Below, in pieces: positions 36,101 to 44,846 of a stretch of DNA of 64,000 nt. Source of the DNA: an uncultured Parabacteroides sp. (lineage in GTDB: Bacteria; Bacteroidota; Bacteroidia; Bacteroidales; Tannerellaceae); NCBI GenBank assembly GCA_900541965.1, contig UQLN01000001.1, positions 62,001 to 126,000 on the forward strand. The letters run 5' to 3'. The notes under the pieces were generated by a model, which searched no databases, was not told where the DNA came from, and saw only the letters and a program-made list of their open reading frames with translations. A program made the translations under genes and the position numbers. How positions within the stretch are numbered: the first letter of the stretch is position 1; the number at the start of each line of letters is the position of its first letter.

Positions 36101-36563
36101 AGTGAATGCATCTTATAAGAATGTAGATGTAAATATATTTTTCCAAGGAAATGGTAATACATGGAGATTTATCGGAGGTTCCGGTTTCCTGCCTGGCAGT
36201 TCAATGGGCGCGATGTATAATATTTATGATAATTATCAAGACCGCTGGACTCCGGATAATCCAAGCCAGGATGTTTTCTATCCGCGTCTGACTTACGGAC
36301 AAAATGAAAACAATTCCAAAAACTCCACCTGGTGGCTGAGAAATATGAGCATGTTACGTGTGAAAGATATAGAAGTAGGTTATCGCTTCCCAAAAACATG
36401 GATGGGAAAAATCGGAGTGAAATCACTCCGCCTGTACCTGAAAGGTTCTAATTTATTGACCTTTTCCAAATTCAAAATGTGGGACCCCGAGCTGGATACA
36501 GGAAACGGTATGAAATATCCGATTATGAAATCTATTTCTTTTGGACTGGATGTTAATTTCTAA
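33174..36563 (+). CDS. SusC-family TonB-dependent outer-membrane receptor with STN domain
   Basis: This 1129-residue protein has a signal sequence (about residues 15-35), a secretin/TonB N-terminal (STN) domain (about 45-110), a carboxypeptidase-D regulatory-like domain (about 130-205, GTVWDEQGNPLPGVNVVVK), a plug domain (ALSNNLAGQLAGVIAVQRSGEPG and DAAASAVYGVRGANGVIIV) and a C-terminal beta-barrel ending in phenylalanine-rich strands (SISFGLDVNF). It forms the channel of a SusCD importer for glycan or peptide. The STN domain marks it as a signalling receptor for the FecR/ECF pair. Substrate unknown; no degradative enzyme is encoded next to it. Confidence 0.96.
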   Translation: MNKKINPWWIPRKKDFLFLIISIFLSFSTIPLYASENDTYEQDKSFTVRIENKTVKEVMNYIEKNSEFIFIYTKNLLKTLDKKVSIQVENKNISTIMELLTQETGIHYEIKGRQVILSNTVASQQQPQKGININGTVWDEQGNPLPGVNVVVKATNMGATTDINGNYFLSVPSKTSILTFSYIGFESQDVKVGNQININVNLKEISTGLNEVVVVGFGSQKRESIVGSITTIDPGHLQQSPTRALSNNLAGQLAGVIAVQRSGEPGVDGSSFWIRGISSFQNAGRSPLILVDGIERSLDDMDPSEIESFSVLKDAAASAVYGVRGANGVIIVNTKRGKLGKPSVDVHYEQGFTQPVKLPKFIGSTEYLSLMNELSLDGGGSEIYSPELIEKYRTNADPELYPNVDWLDAITRDHATNQRANLTITGGSDILRYALVASYYGERGIFERDKSQTWDSSTKLNKYNMRSNVDVNITKTTVARISIGGYLQETNGMVDDGDTRASDHVLGAAFETPPFVHPTIYSTGEIPKEKNRINPWSRATQHGFSTYSNAKIESMFSLEQDLKFLLPGLKVKGIFSFDRYMRSGVVRSKSPDYYYPATQRNEDGNLNITIADYGQMFLGSDSKKEWGNKATYLEGNLSYSQKFGEHNVDAMFMYNQRDYQDGSIVPFRRMGIAGRASYTYGNRYIAEFNFGYNGSENFAKGYRFGFFPSVAIGYLLSEEPFMDNFRDTFSKIKLRGSWGLVGNDQLEGRRFAYITTINSSDDNQYKWGVNNDYHRTGRFEGDFGIPNLTWETVEKIDVGLELGLWNALDLQIDWFQEHRRDIFMKRNTIPSAAGFVNTPWSNFGKVDNQGIDLSLTYNKQINKDLYVGFRGTLTYAKNKIIEQDEAPGVMGTNRQRTGLPVGQLFGLVADGLFTENDFENVEEGILKKDIPTHTFSSKVRPGDIKYIDIDGDGAITDMDEVPLGGTVDPQIVYGFGVNASYKNVDVNIFFQGNGNTWRFIGGSGFLPGSSMGAMYNIYDNYQDRWTPDNPSQDVFYPRLTYGQNENNSKNSTWWLRNMSMLRVKDIEVGYRFPKTWMGKIGVKSLRLYLKGSNLLTFSKFKMWDPELDTGNGMKYPIMKSISFGLDVNF

Positions 36564-36581
36564 TAGCATAAAATGACACAT

Positions 36582-38522
36582 ATGAAAACAATCAATTTAT
36601 TGAAATATATAGGAATTTCAGCAGTATGCCTGACATTGAACGGTTGTGCCGATTTTATCGATAACGCGCCGGACGACCAATTGACCCTAGAAATGGTCTT
36701 TAATGATAAAACACGCACGGAAGACTGGTTGGCTAATATCTATTCCAGCATTCCTGATCCTTACTGGGGATATGCGAACAAAATAGGCTGGGAAATCGTA
36801 GGAGACGATATGACTCCTTCACAGCGCTGGGTTCAATGGTGGGGCGGTTCTTTATTAAATTTCCGTACCGGTAATTTTTATACGAATTCGGCTTGGGACG
36901 CAGGTTTCTGGGCTAATCTGCCACAACGCATCCGTGCAGCTTATATCTTAATAAACAATGCACATGCAAACCCTCTGCAAAAAGTTACGGAAGAAGACAT
37001 TGAAACGATGAGAAATGAATGTCGTTTCCTGATAGCTTATTACTATTGGACTATGACAGAAGCTTATGGTTCTGTCCCATATTTTGGAGACATTGTCGAT
37101 GTAAATGCCCCATTGGAAGAGATGACTGTCGGTCAGATGGCGTTTGATGATATGGTAGATATGCTTGATAAGCAATTACTGGAACTGTCAAATAAATTAC
37201 CGGCAAAATGGGAAGAAGCCTTTTTCGGACGTGCTACATCCATAGCGTGTTTGGCCGTACGTGCCCGTATGTTATTATTCGCGGCAAGTCCATTAGTTAA
37301 CGGCAATGAGATGTATAAAGGTATTGTCAATTACGATGGTAAAGAGCGGTTCAATACCTCTTATGACGCAACCAAATGGAAAAAGGCGGCTGATGCCTGC
37401 AAACTGTTAATAGATAAAGCGCATGCAGCAGGGCATGGATTATATTATGAATATATTAACGGAAAAATTGACCCGTTCATGTCTTGCTATAACTTACATT
37501 TAAAGAAAACTTCCGAAGGTAATAATGAAATATTATTTGCGCGTCCGGATTGTGACTATGGAAACTGGGAAGGGCATTCCACTCCTCGTGGTTGCGGAGG
37601 TAACGGAGGATATGGTGTCACTCAAAGTTTAGTAGATGCATTTTTCATGAAAAATGGTCTCTCTCCCATACTGGGATATAACAGTGATGGCACTCCGATT
37701 ATTAACGAAGCATCCGGCTATACGGAAAAAGGATTCTCCACAGAACCGGAAATCCGTGAAACGGCCTGGGATCCGTGCCGCAAATTTTCGAATGTAAAAC
37801 CCGGACAAATCACAACTCCGAATACATTCAATATGTACAGTAACCGTGAACCCCGTTTTTACTTAACCGTTTTATACAATGGCGCTTGGTTCCATCAAGA
37901 AAACCGGGCAACGGAAATGATGTCAAACCAGGCAGACGGCGGTCCGACACATGATGCCCCCCAAAACGGTTACCTGAATCGGAAAAAAATTTCTTTGGAG
38001 TCAATCCCCAGAGACGGAAAACGTCCTTATCGTCCGGGAATCTTGTTCCGTTTAGGAGAAGCATATCTGAACTATGCAGAAGCTTTAAACGAATGTGAGC
38101 CGGGAAATTCCGACATTATCACTTACTTAAACAAGATACGCGAACGTGCCGGTATTCCTGAATATGGAACAGGAACCGACAACAACGGTTTTCAACGTAT
38201 TCCGTACAAAAATGACCAAGCCAGCGTACGGGAGCTTATCCGGAAAGAACGCCGTGTAGAACTGTGTTGCGAAGGAATTCGTTATCATGATATCCGCCGT
38301 TGGAAATTAGGAGAAGAATTGCTAAATGGATACGATTATGGTATGAACTTTAATGGTACCCAATATTCAGATGATGCTACAAATAGTAGTTCTTTCTTTG
38401 TTCGCACCAAATGCTTGCTACGTTCTTACCAGAAAAAACAATATTGGATGCCAATCTTCCAGGATCAGATAGATAAAGACCCGACTTTAGTTCAAGCTCC
38501 ATTCTGGAATTCAAATGAGTAA
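36582..38522 (+). CDS. SusD/RagB-family outer-membrane lipoprotein
   Basis: The protein has a lipoprotein signal with lipobox LNGC (ATG 36582; an in-frame ATG at 36573 is also possible), a helical TPR-like SusD core and the typical C-terminal segment (RPGILFRLGEAYLNYAEALNE, VRELIRKERRVELCCEGIRYHDIRRW, final YWMPIFQDQIDKDPTL). SusD proteins form the lid of the SusC channel and bind substrate. At about 646 residues it is longer than SusD of the starch system (551), closer to the larger RagB-type family members. It starts 18 bp after susC. Confidence 0.95.
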   Translation: MKTINLLKYIGISAVCLTLNGCADFIDNAPDDQLTLEMVFNDKTRTEDWLANIYSSIPDPYWGYANKIGWEIVGDDMTPSQRWVQWWGGSLLNFRTGNFYTNSAWDAGFWANLPQRIRAAYILINNAHANPLQKVTEEDIETMRNECRFLIAYYYWTMTEAYGSVPYFGDIVDVNAPLEEMTVGQMAFDDMVDMLDKQLLELSNKLPAKWEEAFFGRATSIACLAVRARMLLFAASPLVNGNEMYKGIVNYDGKERFNTSYDATKWKKAADACKLLIDKAHAAGHGLYYEYINGKIDPFMSCYNLHLKKTSEGNNEILFARPDCDYGNWEGHSTPRGCGGNGGYGVTQSLVDAFFMKNGLSPILGYNSDGTPIINEASGYTEKGFSTEPEIRETAWDPCRKFSNVKPGQITTPNTFNMYSNREPRFYLTVLYNGAWFHQENRATEMMSNQADGGPTHDAPQNGYLNRKKISLESIPRDGKRPYRPGILFRLGEAYLNYAEALNECEPGNSDIITYLNKIRERAGIPEYGTGTDNNGFQRIPYKNDQASVRELIRKERRVELCCEGIRYHDIRRWKLGEELLNGYDYGMNFNGTQYSDDATNSSSFFVRTKCLLRSYQKKQYWMPIFQDQIDKDPTLVQAPFWNSNE

Positions 38523-38564
38523 TAATAAATATAAAATGTGTTTTTAATCTAACTATAACCTTAA

Positions 38565-38600
38565 GAAGGGCGCTATCAATAGAAGTAGTGCCCTTCTCCT
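38565..38600 (+). terminator. Terminator of the susCD unit
   Basis: GAAGGGCGCTA (38565-38575) pairs with TAGTGCCCTTC (38586-38596), with one wobble, and is followed by TCCTTTCTTT. Confidence 0.7.
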
Positions 38601-38718
38601 TTCTTTGTCACTACCTGTTTACGTATCTACTGAAAACCAAGAAGGCATCCAATCGCCATTAGTTAACTATCAATGAAATAAAACTATATTTAAATAAGAG
38701 AATCAATCTTTATTTTTC

Positions 38719-38726
38719 TATATTTG
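38719..38726 (+). promoter_or_regulatory. -7 box upstream of the M16 peptidase gene
   Basis: TATATTTG is an exact TAnnTTTG match, 31 bp before the ATG at 38757. There is no TTTG at -33. It implies the peptidase is transcribed separately from susCD. Confidence 0.4.
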
Positions 38727-38756
38727 GCACATATTATTTATCTAAATCTAAAACTT

Positions 38757-41669
38757 ATGCGTAAAATTACCCAGTTTCTCCAGTTAGCCGTCATTCTATT
38801 ACTGGCGACTGCCTGCGCAAAGACCTCTCAGTTTAAATATGAGTCGGTCCCGAATGATCCCCTGAAAGCCCGCATCTACACATTAGACAACGGCTTAAAG
38901 GTGTATATGACAGTAAACAAAGAAACGCCTCGCATCCAGACTTTCATTGCAGTTCGTGTCGGAGGTAAAAACGACCCCGCAGAAACCACCGGTCTGGCAC
39001 ACTACTTCGAACACTTGATGTTTAAAGGAACCCAACAGTTCGGAACACAGAATTATGAATTGGAAAAGCCCATGCTCGATCAAATCGAACAATTGTTTGA
39101 GGTCTATCGGAAGACAACAGATGAAGCTGAGCGAAAAGCAATCTACCACCAGATAGATAGTGTTTCATATGAAGCATCCAAACTGTCTATACCGAATGAG
39201 TATGACAAATTAATGTCTGCCATCGGAGCTACCGGCACAAATGCCTATACAGGTTTCGACCAAACCGTATATATTGAGGATATCCCTTCCAACCAGGTGG
39301 AAAACTGGGCTAAGATTCAGGCAGACCGTTTCGAGAATAACGTAATCCGTGGTTTCCATACTGAATTGGAAACGGTATATGAAGAAAAAAATATGTCACT
39401 AACCAGTGACGGACGTAAAGTTTATGAAGCAGTATTAAGTTCTTTATTTCCTGATCATCCCTACGGAACACAGACCGTATTAGGGACTCAGGAGAACCTG
39501 AAAAACCCGTCTATTACCAATATTAAGAATTACCACAATGTTTGGTACGTACCTAATAACATGGCTATTTGTATGTCCGGAGATTTCGATCCTGACCAAA
39601 CTATCGAAATTATCAATAAGTATTTCGGAGGTATGAAACCCAATCCGAACCTGCCTAAACTACCGGTTACACATGAATCGCCTATCAAAGCGCCGGTTGT
39701 CAAAGAAGTTTTAGGACTGGATGCTGAAAATGTCACATTAGGCTGGCGTTTCCCTGGCGCAGCATCACCGGAACAAGATTTATTAGAGTTGACCGGAGAA
39801 ATTGTAAACAATGGAAAAGCCGGTTTATTGGATGTGGACTTAGTTCAACAACAAAAAGTATTAAGCTGCTATGCCGGAACTTATGGTATGTCCGATTATA
39901 ATGCTTTTGTAATGAGCGGACGCCCGAAACAAGGACAGACTCTGGATGAAGTAAAAGACTTATTCCTGGCAGAAATAGAAAAATTGAAAAAAGGAGACTT
40001 TGACGAAGGCCTGCTCGAAGCGTCAATCAACAACTATAAACTGAGACAAATGTACCGCCTGGACCAAAATGGAGGACGTGCCGATATGTTTGTTTCTTCT
40101 TTCATCGATGGTGTAGACTGGAAAGATGAAGTTGCATCACTGGATCGTATGAGTAAAGTTACAAAACAACAGATTGTTGATTTTGCCAATAAATACTTCG
40201 GCGACAACTATGCTCTTATTTATAAAAGAGAAGGTAAAGACCCGAACGAAAAGAAAATCGACAAGCCACAAATTACTCCTATCGTAATGAACCGCGACAG
40301 CTCGAGTACATTCTTAAAAGATATACAGACGGCAAAAGTTGCACCGATCGAACCGGTATTCCTTGATTACAATAAAGATTTGCAAAAGTTAACAGCAAAA
40401 TCAAATATACCTGTTCTTTACAAGGAAAATACGTCTAATGATATCTTCTCTCTAATGTACGTATTCGATATGGGCAACAACAACGACAAAGCAATGGGAA
40501 CCGCATTCGAATACATGAAATATTTGGGTACTTCGAAAAAGAGCCTGAAAGAAATTAATGAAGAATTCTACCGTTTAGCTTGTTATTTCAGTGTATTCCC
40601 CGGCTCAGACCGCACCTATGTAATGCTGGAAGGCCTGAAAGAAAATATGCCGAAAGCAATGGCGCTGTTTGAAGAAATCTTAGCTGATGCACAGGTAAAT
40701 AAGGAGGCTTATACGAATCTGGCCGGCGATATCTTGAAAAAACGGTCTGATGCTAAATTAAATCAGGGGCAGAACTTCAATCAATTAATCCAGTACGCTA
40801 TCTGGGGACCTAAATCTCCGGCAACAAATGTATTGACAACCGCTGAATTACAGCAAATGGACCCACAAGAGTTAGTAGACCGCATTCATAAGATTAATTC
40901 CTTCGAACACAAAATCTTATATTACGGTCCGGAAAAGCCACAGGCTTTACTGGATATCATTCAGAAGTATCATAATGTACCTGAAAAATTAAATCCGGTT
41001 CCGGCAGGTATCGAATTTACACAACAGGAAACCAAAGAAAATAAAGTATTGCTTGCTCAATATGATGCAAAACAAATTTATTTCTCAGCAGTATCCAACC
41101 GTGGAGAAAAATTCGATCCGGCTATCCAACCGACATTGAATATGTATAACGAATACTTTGGCGGAGGTATGAATGCTATCGTATTCCAGGAAATGCGTGA
41201 AGCCCGCGGTTTGGCTTATTCAGCCGGAGCATTCCTGATTACTCCGTCCAAGCTGAAATATCCGTATGTATACCGTACATTTATAGCAACTCAAAATGAT
41301 AAAATGATTGATGCGATGAAAGCGTTTGATGAAATCATCAACAATATGCCGGAATCGGAAAAAGCATTCAATCTGGCAAAAGATGCACTTATCACCCGTT
41401 TGCGTACGGAACGCATCACAAAATCAAACGTACTTTGGTCTTATATGTATGCTCAGGATTTAGGGCAATCGACCGATAGCCGGAAAGAATTGTTTGAACA
41501 GGCACAAACATTGACTCTCCCTGAAATCAAAGCATTCCAGGAAAAATGGGTAAAAGACCGCAAGTATACATACTGTGTATTAGGTGACGAAAAAGACCTT
41601 GACCTGAAAGGACTGCAAAAATACGGCCCTGTTCAGAAACTAACGAAAGAAGAAATATTCGGATATTAA
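38757..41669 (+). CDS. M16-family zinc peptidase, lipoprotein
   Basis: This 970-residue insulinase/pitrilysin-like protease has a lipoprotein signal (lipobox ATAC, Cys20). The inverted zinc motif is HYFEH (His82, Glu85, His86), and the distal Glu lies in LETVYEEKNMS. Two M16 halves are present: the N-terminal half has the active site, and the C-terminal half has the usual R/Y substrate-binding region (EMREARGLAYSAGAFL). A TTG at 38724 extends the frame, but ATG 38757 gives the signal peptide. The surface location suggests peptide degradation at the envelope. Terminators separate it from susCD and from mlaF. Confidence 0.93.
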   Translation: MRKITQFLQLAVILLLATACAKTSQFKYESVPNDPLKARIYTLDNGLKVYMTVNKETPRIQTFIAVRVGGKNDPAETTGLAHYFEHLMFKGTQQFGTQNYELEKPMLDQIEQLFEVYRKTTDEAERKAIYHQIDSVSYEASKLSIPNEYDKLMSAIGATGTNAYTGFDQTVYIEDIPSNQVENWAKIQADRFENNVIRGFHTELETVYEEKNMSLTSDGRKVYEAVLSSLFPDHPYGTQTVLGTQENLKNPSITNIKNYHNVWYVPNNMAICMSGDFDPDQTIEIINKYFGGMKPNPNLPKLPVTHESPIKAPVVKEVLGLDAENVTLGWRFPGAASPEQDLLELTGEIVNNGKAGLLDVDLVQQQKVLSCYAGTYGMSDYNAFVMSGRPKQGQTLDEVKDLFLAEIEKLKKGDFDEGLLEASINNYKLRQMYRLDQNGGRADMFVSSFIDGVDWKDEVASLDRMSKVTKQQIVDFANKYFGDNYALIYKREGKDPNEKKIDKPQITPIVMNRDSSSTFLKDIQTAKVAPIEPVFLDYNKDLQKLTAKSNIPVLYKENTSNDIFSLMYVFDMGNNNDKAMGTAFEYMKYLGTSKKSLKEINEEFYRLACYFSVFPGSDRTYVMLEGLKENMPKAMALFEEILADAQVNKEAYTNLAGDILKKRSDAKLNQGQNFNQLIQYAIWGPKSPATNVLTTAELQQMDPQELVDRIHKINSFEHKILYYGPEKPQALLDIIQKYHNVPEKLNPVPAGIEFTQQETKENKVLLAQYDAKQIYFSAVSNRGEKFDPAIQPTLNMYNEYFGGGMNAIVFQEMREARGLAYSAGAFLITPSKLKYPYVYRTFIATQNDKMIDAMKAFDEIINNMPESEKAFNLAKDALITRLRTERITKSNVLWSYMYAQDLGQSTDSRKELFEQAQTLTLPEIKAFQEKWVKDRKYTYCVLGDEKDLDLKGLQKYGPVQKLTKEEIFGY

Positions 41670-41684
41670 AACTTACTGAATAAT

Positions 41685-41724
41685 ATAACAAAAAAGGCTG
41701 CCGAACGGCTGCCTTTTTTGTTAT
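41685..41724. terminator. Bidirectional terminator between M16 peptidase and mlaF
   Basis: AACAAAAAAGGC...GCCTTTTTTGTT forms a strong stem with an A run on one side and a T run on the other. It lies between the two converging genes and probably serves both. Confidence 0.85.
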
Positions 41725-41750
41725 ATCCACTTTATTCCTGAAATAAAATG

Positions 41751-42527
41751 CTATTTTTTATCATGCATCTCTCCCATCTCAACTTCTTTTACCTTACGGA
41801 ATAGGTCTGAGGCGAAAATAAAGTCATTCAGAGCCTGGTTATTAGAGGTTATGACCTCATCCTTCGTTCCCTGCCATTCCTTTACACCCTCTTTGATAAA
41901 GATAATATTCTCACCGATATTAATCACAGAGTTCATATCATGTGTATTAATAATCGTGGTCATATTATACTCTCTTGTAATATCATGAATCAAATCATCA
42001 ATCAGAAGAGACGTTTTAGGGTCCAGACCAGAGTTCGGCTCATCACAGAAAAGATATTTCGGATTCAATGCAATTGCCCGGGCAATTGCTGCACGTTTCA
42101 TCATACCTCCACTGATTTCAGAAGGGAATAAATGTCCCGCCTCAGCCAGATTAACACGTTCCAGGCAAAACTGGGCACGCGCCAAACGTTCTTTCGTTGT
42201 TTTTTTAGAAAACATATCCAATGGAAACATTACATTTTCCAGAACCGTCATACTGTCAAACAACGCGGAGCCCTGGAACAACATACCCATTTCCCGGCGC
42301 AATATATTCAGGTCATGCTTCCCCATCGAGGTCAAATCCCGTCCATCATACAGTATTTCCCCGGAATCCGGACGCATCAAACCTATAATATTCTTAATCA
42401 AAACCGTTTTACCCGAGCCGCTTCGCCCGATAATGAGGTTTGTCTTTCCGGACTCGAACACAGCACTGATATCCTTCAATACGGTTCTTCCTTCAAAAGA
42501 CTTTATTATATGTTTTACTTCTACCAT
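41751..42527 (-). CDS. mlaF: MlaF-like ABC transporter ATP-binding protein
   Basis: This 258-residue ABC ATPase has Walker A (GRSGSGKT), signature (EISGGMMKRAAIARAIA), Walker B (YLFCDEPNSGLDP) and H-loop (INTHDM). The ISGGMMKR signature and DEPNSGLD variant resemble the MlaF/Ttg2A lipid-transport branch. It follows the MlaE-like permease after 3 bp, forming a two-gene unit for phospholipid trafficking between the membranes. The MCE-domain partner (MlaD) is not in the window. Confidence 0.9.
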   Translation of the reverse strand: MVEVKHIIKSFEGRTVLKDISAVFESGKTNLIIGRSGSGKTVLIKNIIGLMRPDSGEILYDGRDLTSMGKHDLNILRREMGMLFQGSALFDSMTVLENVMFPLDMFSKKTTKERLARAQFCLERVNLAEAGHLFPSEISGGMMKRAAIARAIALNPKYLFCDEPNSGLDPKTSLLIDDLIHDITREYNMTTIINTHDMNSVINIGENIIFIKEGVKEWQGTKDEVITSNNQALNDFIFASDLFRKVKEVEMGEMHDKK

Positions 42528-42530
42528 TTT

Positions 42531-43277
42531 TTAAGTAAGCATTAACTGTGTCATAATCACGTCGGCAAGCAGAATCATAATACTGCTCATCACGACTGCA
42601 TTCGTACTCGCTTTACCCACTTCCAACGCACCACCTTTCACATTATAACCGAAATAGGCTGCAATCGAAGAAATAATAAATGCGTATACAACCGATTTGA
42701 TAATTGAGTACCAGATATAAAACTCATTAAAATAAAACTGCAAACCATACTCAAATGAATAAGGTGTCATACCTGTTCCTGTAGAATGGCTGGCACCGAT
42801 ACCTCCTAATATACCGGTAAACATACTGAAAATAACCAACACCGGAATAAAAACCATCAGACCTACCATTTTAGGCAAAATCAGGAAGTTAGCAGAGTTA
42901 ACCCCCATAATCTCCATTGCATCTATCTGCTCCGTTACCCGCATCGTACCTATCTCGGAAGCAATGTTACTTCCTACTTTTCCAGCAAGGATTAAACACA
43001 TGATAGAAGATGAAAATTCCAACAAAATAATTTCACGCGTAGTATATCCGATTGTGAATTTGGGAATCAAAGGAGAACTGATATTCAAAGAGATCTGGAT
43101 GGCAATAACAGTACCAATAAAAACAGAGATTATGACCACAATCCAAAGCGAGTCTACCCCCAGCTTATAGATCTCTTTTATCAACTGCTTAAAGAACATG
43201 CTCCAACGGTTAGGAACAGTGATGCATTTTCCCATCAGCATGACGTACTCTCCAAAACTGTGTAATGCTTTATTCAT
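42531..43277 (-). CDS. mlaE: MlaE-like lipid ABC transporter permease
   Basis: This 248-residue polytopic permease of the MlaE/DUF140 family carries the diagnostic internal segment GKVGSNIASEIGTMRVTEQIDAMEIMGVNSANFLILPK and GGIGAS. It pairs with the MlaF-like ATPase downstream. A -7 box lies at 43310-43317. In the Mla system it moves phospholipids across the inner membrane side of the periplasmic route. Confidence 0.93.
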   Translation of the reverse strand: MNKALHSFGEYVMLMGKCITVPNRWSMFFKQLIKEIYKLGVDSLWIVVIISVFIGTVIAIQISLNISSPLIPKFTIGYTTREIILLEFSSSIMCLILAGKVGSNIASEIGTMRVTEQIDAMEIMGVNSANFLILPKMVGLMVFIPVLVIFSMFTGILGGIGASHSTGTGMTPYSFEYGLQFYFNEFYIWYSIIKSVVYAFIISSIAAYFGYNVKGGALEVGKASTNAVVMSSIMILLADVIMTQLMLT

Positions 43278-43309
43278 TATTTATATATTACTATTCAAAT
43301 TACAGCTTG

Positions 43310-43317
43310 CAAATATA
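43310..43317 (-). promoter_or_regulatory. -7 box of the mlaEF promoter
   Basis: On the minus strand TATATTTG matches TAnnTTTG exactly, 33 bp before the mlaE ATG. The -33 box is not convincing. Confidence 0.45.
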
Positions 43318-43500
43318 ACGCAAATCCGGGAACAAGTGTTCATTTATTCTTTGATAGTTCTGGTTAGAAATGAAATAATATATAGAGAAATCTCTATTTC
43401 CTTCCTATTAAACAACTATCCACTCTTTTACGGTAGTAGGCCAAATCAATTAAGTTAAATTCATATCAGAGGATTTTATTTTTTAATTATTTGCATTTTA

Positions 43501-43532
43501 TTTGTCAATATTGCTAAATATTTTTATTTTTG
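43501..43532 (+). promoter_or_regulatory. Perfect Bacteroidota promoter facing an apparently gene-free region
   Basis: TTTG (43501-43504), exactly 20 bp, and TATTTTTG (43525-43532) give a full consensus match. The transcript would start near 43539 and run right, where no plus-strand gene is found before 46274. It ends in practice at the terminator-like hairpin at 43742-43780. Confidence 0.6.
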
Positions 43533-43538
43533 CAAAGA

Positions 43539-43780
43539 TATTTTTAAACAAATCACACAATATCACAAAAAGAGAGTAATTTATTTGTTAACTTTAAGAC
43601 AAGCCATGGACAGTAGTTGAAAAAAGCGAGTGAGTGAAAAGTATCTTTTCCTCCTAATTTCCTTTCAGTATTTAAATTGTTCTCTAAAAAGAGGACGCAG
43701 TGTGTAATCTAGTAATTTATTAATGTATGGAGAAACAGTTAATAGTCCCGAATTATAGTTTCAGCAGGACTATGTTTTTT
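43539..43780 (+). ncRNA. Candidate small RNA of about 240 nt
   Basis: A perfect promoter precedes this stretch. It lacks a supported ORF and contains a small hairpin (GTTCTCT-AAAA-AGAGGAC, about 43679-43696). It ends in a Rho-independent terminator-like structure: ATAGTCC (43742-43748) pairs with GGACTAT (43767-43773), then GTTTTTT. The terminator shares its 3' half with an inverted copy 300 bp downstream. I do not recognise the RNA family. An alternative is a leader whose gene has been lost. Confidence 0.4.
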
Positions 43781-44096
43781 GGTCCAAATCCTTATTGTGA
43801 ATTTATGTATGCATAAATGTCTATTCTGGTAAAAGATTTAATGTATTATCTTTTATTTTTATGAATATAAGTTGGATTTTCGATATTTTTATTTAAATTG
43901 CGCCCGTTCCCAAAGGTGAAACCGGATGAAGAGGCATTTTGGCATAAGATGTGCATGTTGCCGATAATATAGTTCTTTGGGAGATTGTTTTTTGGTTCGG
44001 ATGATAAAGTGTTAATATTAAGCCTGCTAAGGGTAAAACATTCGGTAAAAACAATTATTGAAAAATCTAAAAAGACATAGTCCTGCTGAAACTATA
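43754..44096. repeat. Pair of 22-bp inverted repeats flanking about 300 bp
   Basis: TATAGTTTCAGCAGGACTAT+GT at 43754-43775 and its exact reverse complement at 44075-44096 face each other; one mismatch further out, both continue into T5. Each repeat is itself partly palindromic (ATAGT...ACTAT) and is followed by a T run, so they look like two copies of the same terminator pointing inward. The enclosed 299 bp and the flank to 44399 have no gene I can support. No recombinase is adjacent. Confidence 0.7.
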
Positions 44097-44399
44097 GTGA
44101 AACATCTATCTTAGGTATGAATTAACGCGGTCTCGTTTATAAAATACCATATTATCTATAACATCAATAATTATTCTTTATATCCTTTGTAATACAATCT
44201 GTATAATAGTGGGTGCAGATAAAAAGCTTCTGCCACTGTTTGTCTGTATCTGTCACTATATCTGTATTTTTCACGTCTTTGTTCTATTTAGAAAAATATA
44301 TGTTATATTTATAGTAATTAAACTTATGTTTTATGCTTGAAAGGCTGGGTATCGGTAAACGAAGGTATGGGAACGGACAAAAGGTTTTATTCGTCCTTA

Positions 44400-44846
44400 T
44401 TAATTTCTTCTGTACAAATACGCGTACAGTGAAAATAGGATAAGTACCGTTGTGAGCCATTTCCATCTATTGTTCCCTTGTCGTTTCTTCTGTTCTTTTT
44501 CTTTGTATGTTCCAGTCGTATTCTGTTGCTTTATGGCTATTGAATCGGTAACCGTTTTCTCTATGTTAGTCCGGATGGAGTCTTCCATGCACCATTTTCG
44601 TTTGGAGTAGATTACTTTTTCTAAATATTGTTTTCCGCTATCATTCGGTATGGAAAACGTAAGTTCCCTGATTGTTTCAGTACCCAGTCCTCGCGTCCAT
44701 CGCTGATTTATTTGCAAAGAATTGTCCAACCGTATATGAGAAATGGAATCAGTTGTAAAACGGTACTTATATTCCATCTCCTTTTTATGGGATATGCAGC
44801 CGGAGAATCCGCAAATAATCGCTATAAGATAAATGTGGTTTTTCAT
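44400..44846 (-). CDS. Lipoprotein with C-terminal TM helix (u-spanin-like)
   Basis: The 148-residue protein has an N-terminal lipoprotein signal (GFSGC, Cys17), a hydrophilic middle with beta-type and charged segments, and one C-terminal TM helix (about residues 130-145, WLTTVLILFSLYAYLY) followed by a positive RRN tail. A protein lipidated at one end with a TM at the other is the topology of unimolecular spanins such as phage T1 gp11, which bridge inner and outer membranes and fuse them at lysis. It overlaps the endolysin-like gene upstream (ATGA). No sequence homology to a known spanin could be checked. Confidence 0.65.
   Translation of the reverse strand: MKNHIYLIAIICGFSGCISHKKEMEYKYRFTTDSISHIRLDNSLQINQRWTRGLGTETIRELTFSIPNDSGKQYLEKVIYSKRKWCMEDSIRTNIEKTVTDSIAIKQQNTTGTYKEKEQKKRQGNNRWKWLTTVLILFSLYAYLYRRN

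Noticed and set aside
43198..43458. 86-residue plus-strand open frame overlapping mlaE
   Set aside because: It runs antisense through the mlaE start and its promoter, with low-complexity sequence.
43501..44100. Retron or phase-variable promoter hypothesis for the inverted repeats
   Set aside because: No reverse transcriptase or recombinase is adjacent, no promoter is seen inside, and the repeats look like terminators. Kept only as a low-certainty observation.
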